Under the pieces are notes generated by a model, which was not told the DNA's origin, searched no databases, and saw nothing but the letters and a program-made list of their open reading frames with translations. The position numbers and the translations under genes are program-made. Of a DNA stretch of 64,000 bases, positions 25,705 to 36,792 are shown in pieces; the first letter of the stretch is position 1, and every line of letters starts with the position of its first letter. Origin of the DNA: Streptomyces sp. R44 (GTDB taxonomy: Bacteria > Actinomycetota > Actinomycetes > Streptomycetales > Streptomycetaceae); the NCBI RefSeq assembly GCF_041053105.1, contig NZ_CP163444.1:4526001-4590000 (forward strand). Reading direction: 5' to 3'.

Positions 25705-25776
25705 AGCGGGTGACAGGGATCGCACACTGCGCCTTCCCCCTGGAAGGGGGCTGTTCTGCTACTGAACTACACCCGC
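25705..25776 (-). tRNA. tRNA-Gly (UCC anticodon) with abnormal D-loop and T-arm
   Basis: A 72-nt tRNA with acceptor GCGGGTG/CACCCGC, D-stem GTTC/GAAC and anticodon loop CTTCCAG, giving UCC. Two parts are unusual. The D-loop is AGTAGCA, lacking the usual G18-G19 pair. The T-arm reads CAGTG-TGCGATC-CCTGT, in which only the closing pair and one wobble form, and T54-T55-C56 becomes T-G-C. Loss of both G18-G19 and position 55 removes the normal D-loop/T-loop contact. It may be a specialised tRNA-Gly (for example for peptidoglycan glycine) or a decaying gene. Confidence 0.75.
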
Positions 25777-25910
25777 ACGCTGCTGGGGACTTGGCTTTTC
25801 GGCCTCGCCCCTCGGCGTGATCCAGACTCTAGCGGATCAAGGGGGGTGTCATGCAAATCGGCTCGGCGCGAGGCGCGGACCGCCCTCGTGGCACCCCTGC
25901 GCGCCGCTCC

Positions 25911-26252
25911 TCAGCTCGCCGCGCGGAAGGCCTCGTAGACGCGCTTCGGGATCCGGCCGCGGGCGGGGACGTCCATCTTGTTGGACTGGGCCCAGGCGCG
26001 GACCGCCGCCGGATCGGGGGCGAGGGCGGTGTGGGTGTACGAGTCGGCCGGGGCGCTCCGGCGGCCCGCCGCCCGGACCGGGATCTTGCGGCCGGCGGCG
26101 AGGTAGGGCGCGAGGGCCTTGCGGAGTTTCTTTGCATTGGCAGCATTCAGGTCGATCTCGTACATCTTCCCGTCGAGGCCGAACGCGACCGTTTCAGCCG
26201 CTTCTCCGCCGTCGATGTCGTCGGAGAGAGTGACCACCACACGCTGAGCCAC
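25911..26252 (-). CDS. lsr2: Lsr2-family nucleoid-associated protein (second paralogue type)
   Basis: A 113-aa H-NS-like xenogeneic silencer. The N-terminal dimerisation part starts AQRVVVTLSDDIDGGEAAETV. The C-terminal DNA-binding part reads PAAVRAWAQSNKMDVPARGRIPKRVYEAF, where the RGR minor-groove hook is PARGRIP; it binds A+T-rich DNA. GTG 26252 has a GGAAAGGA site. In S. coelicolor the second Lsr2 paralogue occupies this position beside purS, so this is likely LsrL rather than the main Lsr2. A minus-strand TTGACA at 26404-26409 may be its -35. Confidence 0.92.
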   Translation of the reverse strand: MAQRVVVTLSDDIDGGEAAETVAFGLDGKMYEIDLNAANAKKLRKALAPYLAAGRKIPVRAAGRRSAPADSYTHTALAPDPAAVRAWAQSNKMDVPARGRIPKRVYEAFRAAS

Positions 26253-26617
26253 GGATATCGGTCCTTTCCTGCGGCTGCCGGGGTCGATGGAGCGCTTGTG
26301 GCGCCCCTGACGTGCGGCGATGCCGACCGTACGGCTGTGCCGGGACAATGCTGCTTTCTTCTGGATTCCTTTGTACAGCGGTAGGCGTCGCATTGTGAAG
26401 CCCTGTCAATTGTTTCAGCGTGTCCCGGTGCAATGCGGTCCGCAATATTTCACGCGAATTTTGTGCGGAGTGCGTGCCGGGCGGGGGGAACGCGTTCGTG
26501 CGGCGCGCGCCGTCCTGAACCGGGCTTTTGTAGGATCCTTCAGATCTCTACCCGCGTAGAATTTGGAGGCAGGTACGCTGAGGGAACCGCCCACGCAACA
26601 CACCACCGGGAGTGCCA
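26253..26617. other. Divergent regulatory region between lsr2-like gene and purS
   Basis: No gene seen in 365 bp. The middle (about 26330-26470) is A+T-rich for this genome, with TCAATTGTTTC and AATATTTCACGCGAATTTTG, the kind of DNA Lsr2 proteins bind, so autoregulation is possible. Minus strand: TTGACA at 26404-26409 with a poor -10 about 17 bp on. Plus strand: TAGAAT at 26557-26562, about 55 bp before the purS start. Confidence 0.5.
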
Positions 26618-26863
26618 GTGGCACGCGTCGTAGTCGACGTCATGCTCAAGCCGGAGATTCTCGACCCTCAGGGGCAGGCGGTGCAGCGTGCACTGCCTCG
26701 CCTGGGATTCGCCGGAATCGCCGACGTCCGTCAGGGGAAGCGCTTCGAGCTGGAGGTGGAGGGACCGGTCGACGACGCCGCCCTCGCCCGCATCCATGAG
26801 ATGGCCGAAACCTTCCTTGCCAACACCGTGATCGAAGACTTCGTCGTGAAGGTGGAGTCGTGA
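26618..26863 (+). CDS. purS: FGAM synthase subunit PurS
   Basis: An 81-aa subunit that bridges PurQ and PurL in formylglycinamidine ribonucleotide synthase. It starts [18 protein letters not shown] and contains GKRFELEV, the family pattern. GTG 26618 is preferred over in-frame GTG 26612 because GGGAG lies six bases before it and the product starts at the conserved residue. Its stop overlaps the purQ start (GTGA), coupling the two. Confidence 0.95.
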   Translation: MARVVVDVMLKPEILDPQGQAVQRALPRLGFAGIADVRQGKRFELEVEGPVDDAALARIHEMAETFLANTVIEDFVVKVES

Positions 26864-27557
26864 CCGCACGCATCGGCGTCGTCACGTTCCCCGGAACGCT
26901 CGACGACCAGGACGCGCTGCGTGCCGCCCGCCTGGCGGGCGCCGAGCCCGTCTCGCTCTGGCACCGCGACAAGGACCTCAAGCAGGTCGACGCCGTGGTC
27001 CTGGCCGGCGGCTTCTCCTACGGCGACTACCTGCGGGCCGGAGCCATCTCCCGCTTCTCGCCGGTGATGGAGACCATCATCGAGCAGGCCAAGGCGGGCA
27101 TGCCCGTCCTCGGCATCTGCAACGGCTTCCAGATCCTCACCGAGGCCCATCTGCTGCCGGGCGCGATGCTGCGCAACAACCACCTCCACTTCATCTGCCG
27201 CGACCAGAAGCTGCGGGTGGAGAACGCGGAGACCGCCTGGACCTCGGACTACACCGAGGGCCAGGAGATCGAGGTCCCGCTCAAGAACATGGACGGCCGG
27301 TACGTCGCCGACGAGCGCACGCTCGACGAGCTGGAGGCCGAGGGGCGGGTGGCCTTCCGCTACCTGGCCCGCGAAGCTGATGGATTCGGTAACCCCAACG
27401 GCTCGCTGCGCGACATCGCGGGCATCACCAACGCCGCGGGCAACGTGGTCGGCCTCATGCCGCACCCGGAGCACGCCGTCGAGCCGCTGATCGGCACCGG
27501 CAAGACGGACGGCCTCGGTTTCTTCACCTCGATCCTCAAGAAGCTGGTCAACGCCTG

Positions 27558-27558
<1 letters not shown>
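26860..27558 (+). CDS. purQ: FGAM synthase subunit PurQ (glutaminase)
   Basis: A 232-aa class I glutamine amidotransferase that supplies ammonia to PurL. Catalytic triad: Cys87 (GICNGFQ), His202 and Glu204 (PHPEH). It overlaps purS by four bases, and its TGA overlaps the purL ATG (TGATG), so the three subunits are made in a coupled set. Confidence 0.97.
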
Positions 27559-29807
<2,249 letters not shown>

Positions 29808-29829
29808 TCGTCCGTACGCATACGGTGTG

Positions 29830-29856
29830 AGCCCCCGTCCTGCCAGGGCGGGGGCT
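29830..29856. terminator. Terminator after purL
   Basis: A 12-bp stem (29830-29841 with 29845-29856, one G-U) has a three-base loop and a following TT. It lies between the convergent purL and SnoaL-like genes. Confidence 0.85.
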
Positions 29857-29867
29857 TTCCGCTGCCG

Positions 29868-30278
29868 TCAGTCGTCCAGGGACAGGAAGGCGTCGAGTTC
29901 CTCGATGTCCTCGACACACTCGTCGATGTCGGTGGCCTTGCCGCCGACGAGGGTGAAGAAGAGGGCGCCGCGCATTTCGATCCCTCGGTCGCCGTGCTCG
30001 GCGAACCACTTGTGGGTCGAGATCACATGGCCCCGTCCGTCGGGGAAGATGCCGTCGAGTTCGACGCGGAAGGTGCCGCCGGTGTACTCGAACATGTCCT
30101 GGTACATGGCGAGGACGTTGTCCCGGCCCTTGAAGTGCCCGCCGAACCGGGTGGTGCCGGGCGAGTGGTGGGTGCAGTCACTGGTCAGCAGCGCGCCCAG
30201 TGCCTCCATGTCGCCCTTGCTGAACGCTTCGTAGCCCTGCCGCACGCTGGCGGCGTCGGGGTGCTCGTGATGGGTCAT
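29868..30278 (-). CDS. SnoaL-like (NTF2-fold) protein
   Basis: A 136-aa NTF2-like protein. It has VRQGYEAFSKGDMEALGALLTSDCTHHSPG at the N-terminus, FKGRDNVLAMYQDMFEYTGG, and strands leading to MRGALFFTLVGGKATDIDE. This fold includes SnoaL cyclases, ketosteroid isomerases and sigma-factor appendages; no catalytic assignment can be made here. An acidic C-terminus (EDIEELDAF) follows. ATG 30278 is the natural start; the upstream frame extends to 30353 without homology. It is divergent from the maleylpyruvate isomerase-like gene. Confidence 0.8.
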   Translation of the reverse strand: MTHHEHPDAASVRQGYEAFSKGDMEALGALLTSDCTHHSPGTTRFGGHFKGRDNVLAMYQDMFEYTGGTFRVELDGIFPDGRGHVISTHKWFAEHGDRGIEMRGALFFTLVGGKATDIDECVEDIEELDAFLSLDD

Positions 30279-30346
30279 GGTCCCGTCACTGCCTTTCGCG
30301 AAGGACCTGCCCCCCTCTCTACCAGTCTCGGGGCTAGCCTCGGCCC

Positions 30347-31135
30347 ATGCCACCTGCCAAGAAGCGCACCCGCAGCTACGACTCCGCCAAGACCCGGGCC
30401 GCCGTTCTCGCCCAGTTCGGCCACGTACGGGAGGCGGTGGCCGCGCTCACGCCGGAGCAGCTGGCCGGGCCGACCCGGCTGGGGGAGTGGACGGTACGGG
30501 ACCTGGTGGGGCACTTCTCGATGGTGCTGGGCTCGGTGGTGCGGTACCTGGAGGCGCCGGAGCCCGCGGCGCGGGAACTGGCCCTGCTCGACTGGCCCTT
30601 GGCCACGGTCACCGCGGCGGCCCGGATCGACGAGGACACCCGGGCGGTGGACACGGGCGACCCGGTGGGGCTGCTCGCGGCGACGGCGGCCCGTTACGAG
30701 GAGCTGGTCGCCGTCGCTCCCGACGGGCGGCTGGTCCCGGCCCGCTTCGGGGCCATGACCCTCGGGGACTTCCTCGTGACCCGCACGGTCGAACTCGTCG
30801 TCCACACCGACGACCTGAACGCGGCGACCGGCGCCGGCGCCCCGTACGACCGCCAGGCCCTGGCCGCCTGCACCCGGCTCCTCGCCGACACGCTCGCGGT
30901 GAAGGCCCCCGGCGGGGCGGTCGAGGTGCGGATCCCGCCGTACGCGGTGGTGCAGTGCGTGGAGGGCCCCCGGCACACCCGGGGCACCCCGCCGAACGTG
31001 GTGGAGACGGACCCGCTGACCTGGATCCGGCTCGCGACGGGCCGTACGGAGTGGGCGGCGGAGCTGGACGCGGCGCACGTCGGCGCGAGCGGGGAGCGCG
31101 CGGATCTGAGCGGCCTGCTCCCCCTGATGGGCTGA
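30347..31135 (+). CDS. Maleylpyruvate isomerase / sterol-carrier family protein
   Basis: A 262-aa protein with the N-terminal DinB/MDMPI-type helical bundle (about 15-165), including GEWTVRDLVGHFS, whose His is a probable metal ligand, and VELVVHTDDLN for the second His. A C-terminal sterol-carrier-like domain follows (about 175-255). Members are mycothiol-dependent or uncharacterised. TAGCCT (30335-30340) lies six bases before the ATG with no ribosome site, predicting a leaderless message. Confidence 0.82.
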   Translation: MPPAKKRTRSYDSAKTRAAVLAQFGHVREAVAALTPEQLAGPTRLGEWTVRDLVGHFSMVLGSVVRYLEAPEPAARELALLDWPLATVTAAARIDEDTRAVDTGDPVGLLAATAARYEELVAVAPDGRLVPARFGAMTLGDFLVTRTVELVVHTDDLNAATGAGAPYDRQALAACTRLLADTLAVKAPGGAVEVRIPPYAVVQCVEGPRHTRGTPPNVVETDPLTWIRLATGRTEWAAELDAAHVGASGERADLSGLLPLMG

Positions 31136-31173
31136 GCCCGGAACCGTACGGGTGGCCGTTCCGTCCCACCGGC

Positions 31174-31983
31174 ATGCCGAAGTCACGCGCACGCGTCCTC
31201 CTGGTCCCCCTCCTTCTGCTCACCGCCTGCGGTACGGAGTCGGGCGCCGGTTCCGGTGGAGCGGACACCGTCTCCCCGGACCTGCCGGTCGCCGGCACGC
31301 ACTGGACGGTGGACGCCGTCACGGTCGATGGCCGCAGGTCCGCCGGGCCCGACGGGGCGCGGGTCGACTTCGAGGTCGGTCGCGTGCGCGGGAACACCGG
31401 CTGCAACACCTTCGGCGCCGGCGTCGTGCTGAAGGGCGACGCCCTCACCGTCACCCAGGACGAGGTGACCGAGATCGGCTGTCCCGCCGACCGGCGGCTG
31501 TTCGAGACGGAGTTCCTGAAGGCCTTCTCCGGCCCCCTGAAGGGGACGCTGAAGGGCGACGGCCTGCGGTTGGCGTCGACGGACGGGCGCAACGTGCTGG
31601 AGCTGACCACCGAGCCGGCCGTCCCGCTGCGCGGCACCACCTGGAAGATCGACGGGCTGGTCTCGAAGGAGACGGCGTCCTCCCTGCCCGCCGGCAGCGG
31701 CGACAAGGCGCGGTTCGTCCTCGGCGCCGACGGCCGGATCACCGGCAATCTCGGCTGCAACGACTTCTCCGCGACCGCCCGGCTCGACGAGAAGACCCGG
31801 ACGCTCACCGTCGAGGGCCCGGCGGCGACGACCCGGATGATGTGCACGAGCCCGGAGATGAAGCTGGAGACGCGGCTGTACGAGCTCCTCGACGGCCCCC
31901 TCACCTATCGGCAGAACCACCGAACCCTGACCCTCACGGACGCGTCGGGGGAGGGCCTGACGGCGACCGGGACCGCCCGCTGA
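31174..31983 (+). CDS. Lipoprotein with two META domains
   Basis: A 269-aa predicted lipoprotein. The signal MPKSRARVLLVPLLLLTAC ends in a lipobox with the lipidated Cys19. Two META (HslJ-like) domains follow, each with GTHW/GTTW, then a GNTGCNTF or GNLGCNDF turn and a distal Cys (EIGCP, MMCTS), so each domain may hold one disulfide. META-domain proteins are cell-envelope proteins of unclear role linked to stress. It lies 38 bp after the previous gene on the same strand and may be co-transcribed. Confidence 0.85.
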   Translation: MPKSRARVLLVPLLLLTACGTESGAGSGGADTVSPDLPVAGTHWTVDAVTVDGRRSAGPDGARVDFEVGRVRGNTGCNTFGAGVVLKGDALTVTQDEVTEIGCPADRRLFETEFLKAFSGPLKGTLKGDGLRLASTDGRNVLELTTEPAVPLRGTTWKIDGLVSKETASSLPAGSGDKARFVLGADGRITGNLGCNDFSATARLDEKTRTLTVEGPAATTRMMCTSPEMKLETRLYELLDGPLTYRQNHRTLTLTDASGEGLTATGTAR

Positions 31984-32161
31984 GCTGCCGCTGATGCGGC
32001 GTCCGTCACATCGCCGGACCGCCCCGGGCCTGGTACGAGCGTCCGCTCGCCCGGGCCCGGGGGGCGGAATCCCTTACCCCGCCTGCTTCGTGGGCCTCTC
32101 CAAGCCACAATCGATCAATTCGTGTGATCGCACGAGTGCGGGCACCCCCGCTTTTCCTCAA

Positions 32162-32191
32162 TTCGGACCAGTGGTCGAGCCCGTCTACACT
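32162..32191 (+). promoter_or_regulatory. purF promoter
   Basis: TTCGGA (32162-32167), 18 bp, then TACACT (32186-32191). The GTG start of purF is seven bases after the -10, so transcription probably starts at or beside the initiation codon. Confidence 0.6.
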
Positions 32192-32198
32192 CGGAAAC

Positions 32199-33725
32199 GT
32201 GCCACGCGGAGACGGTCGACTCAATCACGATCTGCTCCCCGGTGAGAAAGGCCCCCAGGACGCTTGTGGCGTCTTCGGTGTCTGGGCTCCGGGTGAAGAG
32301 GTCGCAAAGCTCACGTACTTCGGGCTCTACGCCCTCCAGCATCGGGGTCAGGAATCCGCGGGAATCGCGGTAAGCAACGGCTCCCAGATCCTCGTCTTCA
32401 AGGACATGGGACTTGTCTCCCAGGTCTTCGACGAGACTTCTCTCGGTTCCCTCCAGGGTCATATCGCGGTCGGTCACGCCCGCTACTCGACCACCGGGGC
32501 ATCCGTGTGGGAGAACGCGCAGCCGACGTTCCGGGCGACCGCCCACGGCTCGATCGCGCTCGGCCACAACGGCAACCTGGTGAACACGGCGCAGCTCGCC
32601 GAGATGGTCGCCGACCTGCCCAAGCGGGAAGGCCGCACCACTCGTGTGGCGGCCACCAACGACACGGACCTCCTGACGGCGCTCCTCGCCGCGCAGGTGG
32701 ACGAGGACGGCGAGCCGCTCACCATCGAGCAGGCCGCCGCGAAGGTCCTCCCCGACGTCCGGGGCGCCTTCTCCCTCGTCTTCATGGACGAGCACACGCT
32801 CTACGCGGCCCGTGACCCGCAGGGCATCCGCCCGCTGGTCCTCGGCCGTCTGGAGCGCGGCTGGGTGGTGGCCTCCGAGTCCGCCGCCCTCGACATCTGC
32901 GGCGCCAGCTTCGTCCGCGAGGTCGAGCCGGGCGAGATGATCGCGATCGACGAGAACGGCATCCGTACCTCGCGATTCGCGGAAGCGAAGCCCAAGGGCT
33001 GTGTCTTCGAGTACGTGTACCTGGCCCGCCCGGACACCGACATCGCCGGCCGGAACGTGTACCTCTCCCGCGTGGAGATGGGCCGCCGCCTCGCGAAGGA
33101 GGCGCCGGTCGAGGCCGACCTGGTGATAGCGACGCCGGAGTCCGGCACCCCGGCCGCCATCGGCTACGCCGAGGCCTCGGGCATCCCCTTCGGCGCCGGC
33201 CTGGTGAAGAACGCCTACGTCGGGCGCACCTTCATCCAGCCCTCCCAGACCATCCGCCAGCTGGGCATCCGGCTGAAGCTGAACCCCCTCAAGGAAGTCA
33301 TCAAGGGGAAGAAGCTCGTGGTCGTCGACGACTCGATCGTCCGCGGCAACACCCAGCGCGCGCTGGTCCGGATGCTCCGCGAGGCCGGTGCGGCCGAGGT
33401 CCACATCCGGATCTCCTCGCCGCCGGTCAAGTGGCCCTGCTTCTTCGGCATCGACTTCGCGACCCGCGCGGAGCTGATCGCCAACGGGATGTCGGTCGAG
33501 GAGATCGGCAAGTCGCTGGGCGCGGACTCGCTCTCGTACATCTCCCTTGAGGGGATGATCGAGGCGACCACGATCCAGAAGCCGAACCTCTGCCGTGCCT
33601 GCTTCGACGGCGAGTACCCGATGGAGCTGCCGGACCCCGAGCTGCTCGGCAAGCAGCTCCTGGAGACCGAGCTGGCCGCCGGTCCGGCCGCCACCGCGGC
33701 CTCCGACGCCCTCCGTCGCCCGTAA
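32199..33725 (+). CDS. purF: Amidophosphoribosyltransferase
   Basis: A 508-aa first-committed enzyme of purine synthesis. The N-terminal Ntn-hydrolase glutaminase has Cys23 in DACGVFGVW, exposed after removal of a 22-residue propeptide. The C-terminal phosphoribosyltransferase domain carries VVVDDSIVRGNT. Cys residues in the C-terminal half, at KWPCFFG and NLCRACFDG, match the [4Fe-4S]-binding Bacillus-type enzyme. GTG 32199 gives the typical propeptide length; no ribosome site precedes it (leaderless). It is followed by purM after 44 bp. Confidence 0.97.
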   Translation: MPRGDGRLNHDLLPGEKGPQDACGVFGVWAPGEEVAKLTYFGLYALQHRGQESAGIAVSNGSQILVFKDMGLVSQVFDETSLGSLQGHIAVGHARYSTTGASVWENAQPTFRATAHGSIALGHNGNLVNTAQLAEMVADLPKREGRTTRVAATNDTDLLTALLAAQVDEDGEPLTIEQAAAKVLPDVRGAFSLVFMDEHTLYAARDPQGIRPLVLGRLERGWVVASESAALDICGASFVREVEPGEMIAIDENGIRTSRFAEAKPKGCVFEYVYLARPDTDIAGRNVYLSRVEMGRRLAKEAPVEADLVIATPESGTPAAIGYAEASGIPFGAGLVKNAYVGRTFIQPSQTIRQLGIRLKLNPLKEVIKGKKLVVVDDSIVRGNTQRALVRMLREAGAAEVHIRISSPPVKWPCFFGIDFATRAELIANGMSVEEIGKSLGADSLSYISLEGMIEATTIQKPNLCRACFDGEYPMELPDPELLGKQLLETELAAGPAATAASDALRRP

Positions 33726-33769
33726 GACCCCGCTGCACACCCGCAGTACGACACGAAAGCTCTGAACCC

Positions 33770-34837
33770 ATGTCTCAGACCACCGGTGCCAGCTACGCGT
33801 CCGCGGGCGTCGACATCGAAGCGGGCGACCGCGCCGTCGAGCTCATGAAGGAGTGGGTGAAGAAGACGCAGCGCCCCGAGGTCCTCGGCGGCCTCGGCGG
33901 TTTCGCCGGCCTCTTCGACGCCTCCGCCCTCAAGCGCTACGAGCGTCCGCTGCTCGCCTCGGCGACCGACGGCGTCGGCACGAAGGTCGACATCGCCCGC
34001 CAGATGGGCGTGTACGACACGATCGGCCACGACCTGGTCGCGATGGTCATGGACGACATCGTCGTCTGCGGCGCCGAGCCGCTCTTCATGACCGACTACA
34101 TCTGCGTCGGCAAGGTCCACCCCGAGCGGGTCGCCGCCATCGTCAAGGGCATCGCCGAGGGCTGCGTCCTCGCCGGCTGCGCCCTGGTCGGCGGCGAGAC
34201 GGCGGAGCACCCGGGCCTGCTCGGCCCGGACGACTTCGACGTCGCCGGCGCGGGCACGGGTGTCGTGGAGTACGACCGGCTGCTCGGCGCGGACCGTATC
34301 CGTACGGGGGACGCGGTCATCGCCATGGCGTCCTCGGGCCTTCACTCCAACGGGTACTCGCTCGTCCGGCACGTGGTCTTCGACCGCGCCGGCATGACCC
34401 TCGACCAGCGGGTCGAGGAGCTCGGCCGGACGCTCGGCGAGGAGCTCCTGGAGCCCACGAAGATCTACTCGCTGGACTGCCTGGCCCTCACCCGGACCAC
34501 GGACGTCCACGCCTTCAGCCACATCACGGGCGGCGGCCTGGCCGCCAACCTGGCGCGGGTGATCCCGGACGGCCTGCACGCCACGGTCGACCGTTCGACC
34601 TGGACGCCGGGCGCGATCTTCGACCTGGTCGGCAAGGCCGGTCAGGTGGAGCGCCTGGAGCTGGAGAAGACCCTCAACATGGGCGTCGGCATGATGGCCG
34701 TCGTGCCGGCCGAGTCCGTGGACGTGGCCCTGGCGACCCTGGAGGACCGCGGGGTCGAGGCCTGGGTCGCGGGCGAGATCACCGAGCGCGGGGCGCACAC
34801 GACGGGCGCTGAGCTGGTCGGGGACTACGCGAAGTAG
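33770..34837 (+). CDS. purM: AIR synthetase (phosphoribosylformylglycinamidine cyclo-ligase)
   Basis: A 355-aa enzyme closing the imidazole ring of AIR. Landmarks: SYASAGVDIEAG, the ATDGVGTK substrate segment, HDLVAMVMDDI, LVGGETAEHPG and HITGGGLAANL. Full length and close to purF, so probably in one operon. A stem-loop lies 20 bp after the stop. Confidence 0.97.
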   Translation: MSQTTGASYASAGVDIEAGDRAVELMKEWVKKTQRPEVLGGLGGFAGLFDASALKRYERPLLASATDGVGTKVDIARQMGVYDTIGHDLVAMVMDDIVVCGAEPLFMTDYICVGKVHPERVAAIVKGIAEGCVLAGCALVGGETAEHPGLLGPDDFDVAGAGTGVVEYDRLLGADRIRTGDAVIAMASSGLHSNGYSLVRHVVFDRAGMTLDQRVEELGRTLGEELLEPTKIYSLDCLALTRTTDVHAFSHITGGGLAANLARVIPDGLHATVDRSTWTPGAIFDLVGKAGQVERLELEKTLNMGVGMMAVVPAESVDVALATLEDRGVEAWVAGEITERGAHTTGAELVGDYAK

Positions 34838-34857
34838 TCGTTCTCGGACGTACGAGG

Positions 34858-34885
34858 CGGGGCGCTCCTGGAAAGGGGCGCCCCG
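34858..34885. terminator. Stem-loop between purM and DUF3073 gene
   Basis: CGGGGCGC (34858-34865) pairs with GCGCCCCG (34878-34885) across a 12-base loop, between convergent genes. Confidence 0.7.
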
Positions 34886-34978
34886 TCGGCGTATCCGCGC
34901 GCGGTGGGGCTGTCAGCGTGCGGACAGCACAGAAACCCGGCCGGGTGACCCCGGTCCGGGTTTCGGTGATTCAGAAGG

Positions 34979-35233
34979 TCAAGCGCGACGCGGGGACGCG
35001 CTCGGACCGGACTCGTCGTCCTCGTCCTCGTCGTCCGTGTTGTAGAGATCCGCGTACTGGGCGTACGGGTCGTCTTCCTCGTCGTCGTCCTCGAACGGCT
35101 CGCCATTCGGCGGCTGGCTCGAAGTCGAAGCGCCCAGCTCATTGGCCAGACGCGTCAGGTCTGTCCCGCCGCTGCTGTACTTCAGCTGGCGGGCGACCTT
35201 GGTCTGCTTGGCCTTTGCCCGGCCGCGCCCCAT
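34979..35233 (-). CDS. DUF3073 protein
   Basis: An 84-aa small protein with a basic N-terminus (MGRGRAKAKQTKVARQLKYSS), then TDLTRLANELG and a strongly acidic tail (EDDDEEDDPYAQYADLY). This is the DUF3073 family, confined to actinobacteria. The charge asymmetry suggests a nucleic-acid or protein partner, but no function is known. GAGGGGG precedes ATG 35233. Confidence 0.88.
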   Translation of the reverse strand: MGRGRAKAKQTKVARQLKYSSGGTDLTRLANELGASTSSQPPNGEPFEDDDEEDDPYAQYADLYNTDDEDEDDESGPSASPRRA

Positions 35234-35545
35234 GGCTCGACCCCCTCGGTGACGGGGCTCGTCGGCCCCAGAGTCTTGACACGCGTTCATGATTCGGAAC
35301 GGACTCTCGGTAGAGAGACCGGTCCGTAGGGCTTCAACGGTACCTGTTTCCGTGGGTCTACGGTACGCCGCGCGCATCACATACCCCGGTACAGAACCTT
35401 CGAGGTGCCCTTTCCTCGCTGGTCAATCGCGATTTTAACCTCTTCTTGAGGGCCGACCCGCCGAGGGGCGTGAGGGAAGTCTCTCCACGGGTGTCCCGTG
35501 GTCGCCCCGCGGCGGGCCGGTCCTCCGTGCTTCCGGGGCCGGGGA
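35234..35545. other. Intergenic region between DUF3073 and vdh
   Basis: No gene seen in 312 bp. It holds a small perfect hairpin CCACGGG-TGT-CCCGTGG (35485-35501), which could end the vdh transcript, and A+T-rich DNA around 35430-35450 (GATTTTAACCTCTTCTTGAG) that may be part of the DUF3073 promoter region. Confidence 0.45.
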
Positions 35546-36652
35546 TCAGGCGCGGCGGGCGTCCGCCATGCGCTGCTCGGCGATCCGGTCGGCCGCCGCG
35601 GCCGGCGGAATGCCGTCCGCCTTCGCACGTGCGAAGATCTCCAGGGTGGTGTCGAAGATCTTCGTCGCCTTGGCCTTGCAGCGGTCGAAGTCGAAGCCGT
35701 GCAGCTCGTCGGCGACCTGGATCACGCCACCGGCGTTGACCACGTAGTCGGGCGCGTAGAGGATGCCGCGCTCCTCCAGGTCCTTCTCGACACCCGGGTG
35801 CGCCAGCTGGTTGTTGGCCGCGCCGCAGACGATCTTCGCGGTGAGGGCCGGTACGGTCTCGTCGTTCAGGGCGCCGCCCAGCGCGCAGGGCGCGTAGACG
35901 TCGAGGCCCTCGACGCGGATCAGCGCGTCGGTGTCGGCGACCACGGTGACCTGCGGGTGCTTGTCGGTGATGCGGCGCACCGACTCCTCGCGCACATCGG
36001 TGATGACGACCTCGGCGCCGTCCTCCAGGAGGTGCTCGACGAGGTAGTGGCCGACCTTGCCGACGCCCGCGACGCCGACCTTGCGGCCGCGGAGCGTCGG
36101 GTCGCCCCAGAGGGTCTGCGCGGCGGCGCGCATGCCCTGGAAGACGCCGAAGGCGGTGAGGACGGAGGAGTCGCCGGCGCCGCCGTTCTCGGGGGAGCGG
36201 CCGGTGGTCCACTGGTTCGTACGGGCGACGACGTCCATGTCGGCGACGTAGGTGCCGACGTCGCAGGCCGTGACGTACCGGCCGCCGAGGGAGGCCACGA
36301 AGCGGCCGTAGGCGAGGAGGAGCTCCTCGGTCTTGATCTGCTCCGGGTCGCCGATGATGACGGCCTTGCCGCCGCCCAGGTCGAGTCCGGCCATGGCGTT
36401 CTTGTACGACATGCCGCGCGACAGGTTGAGCGCGTCGGCGATCGCCTCGGCCTCGGTGGCGTACGGGTAGAAGCGGGTGCCGCCGAGGGCGGGGCCCAGG
36501 GCGGTGGAGTGGAGGGCGATGACGGCCTTGAGGCCGGTGGCGCGGTCCTGGCAGAGCACGACTTGCTCGTGGCCACCCTGCTCCGAGTGGAACAGAGTGT
36601 GCAGTACGTCAGCAGGAACGCCGGTCACATCGGTCACGGTGGTGACTCCCAA
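35546..36652 (-). CDS. vdh: Valine (branched-chain amino acid) dehydrogenase
   Basis: A 368-aa Glu/Leu/Phe/Val dehydrogenase-family enzyme that deaminates valine with NAD. The catalytic Lys lies in [18 protein letters not shown] and the Asp in ACDVGT. The Rossmann motif is GVAGVGKVG near 205. Known as vdh in Streptomyces, it feeds branched-chain precursors to antibiotic and fatty-acid synthesis. ATG 36652 is the longest sensible start; GTG 36637 would give a protein beginning at VTDV, closer to published N-termini. Confidence 0.93.
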   Translation of the reverse strand: MGVTTVTDVTGVPADVLHTLFHSEQGGHEQVVLCQDRATGLKAVIALHSTALGPALGGTRFYPYATEAEAIADALNLSRGMSYKNAMAGLDLGGGKAVIIGDPEQIKTEELLLAYGRFVASLGGRYVTACDVGTYVADMDVVARTNQWTTGRSPENGGAGDSSVLTAFGVFQGMRAAAQTLWGDPTLRGRKVGVAGVGKVGHYLVEHLLEDGAEVVITDVREESVRRITDKHPQVTVVADTDALIRVEGLDVYAPCALGGALNDETVPALTAKIVCGAANNQLAHPGVEKDLEERGILYAPDYVVNAGGVIQVADELHGFDFDRCKAKATKIFDTTLEIFARAKADGIPPAAAADRIAEQRMADARRA

Positions 36653-36792
36653 GTACGAAGCGGCGGTTGCGGCCCTCCCTACGGGTGGGGGAGGACCAGT
36701 TCGGCAAGAGGGTAAGTCCTACCTGGGCGTAGATCGGCCGCAGTGCTCAGGATCACCCCCTCCAGGAGTACCTCCGTGGAAGGATTTGCGAC

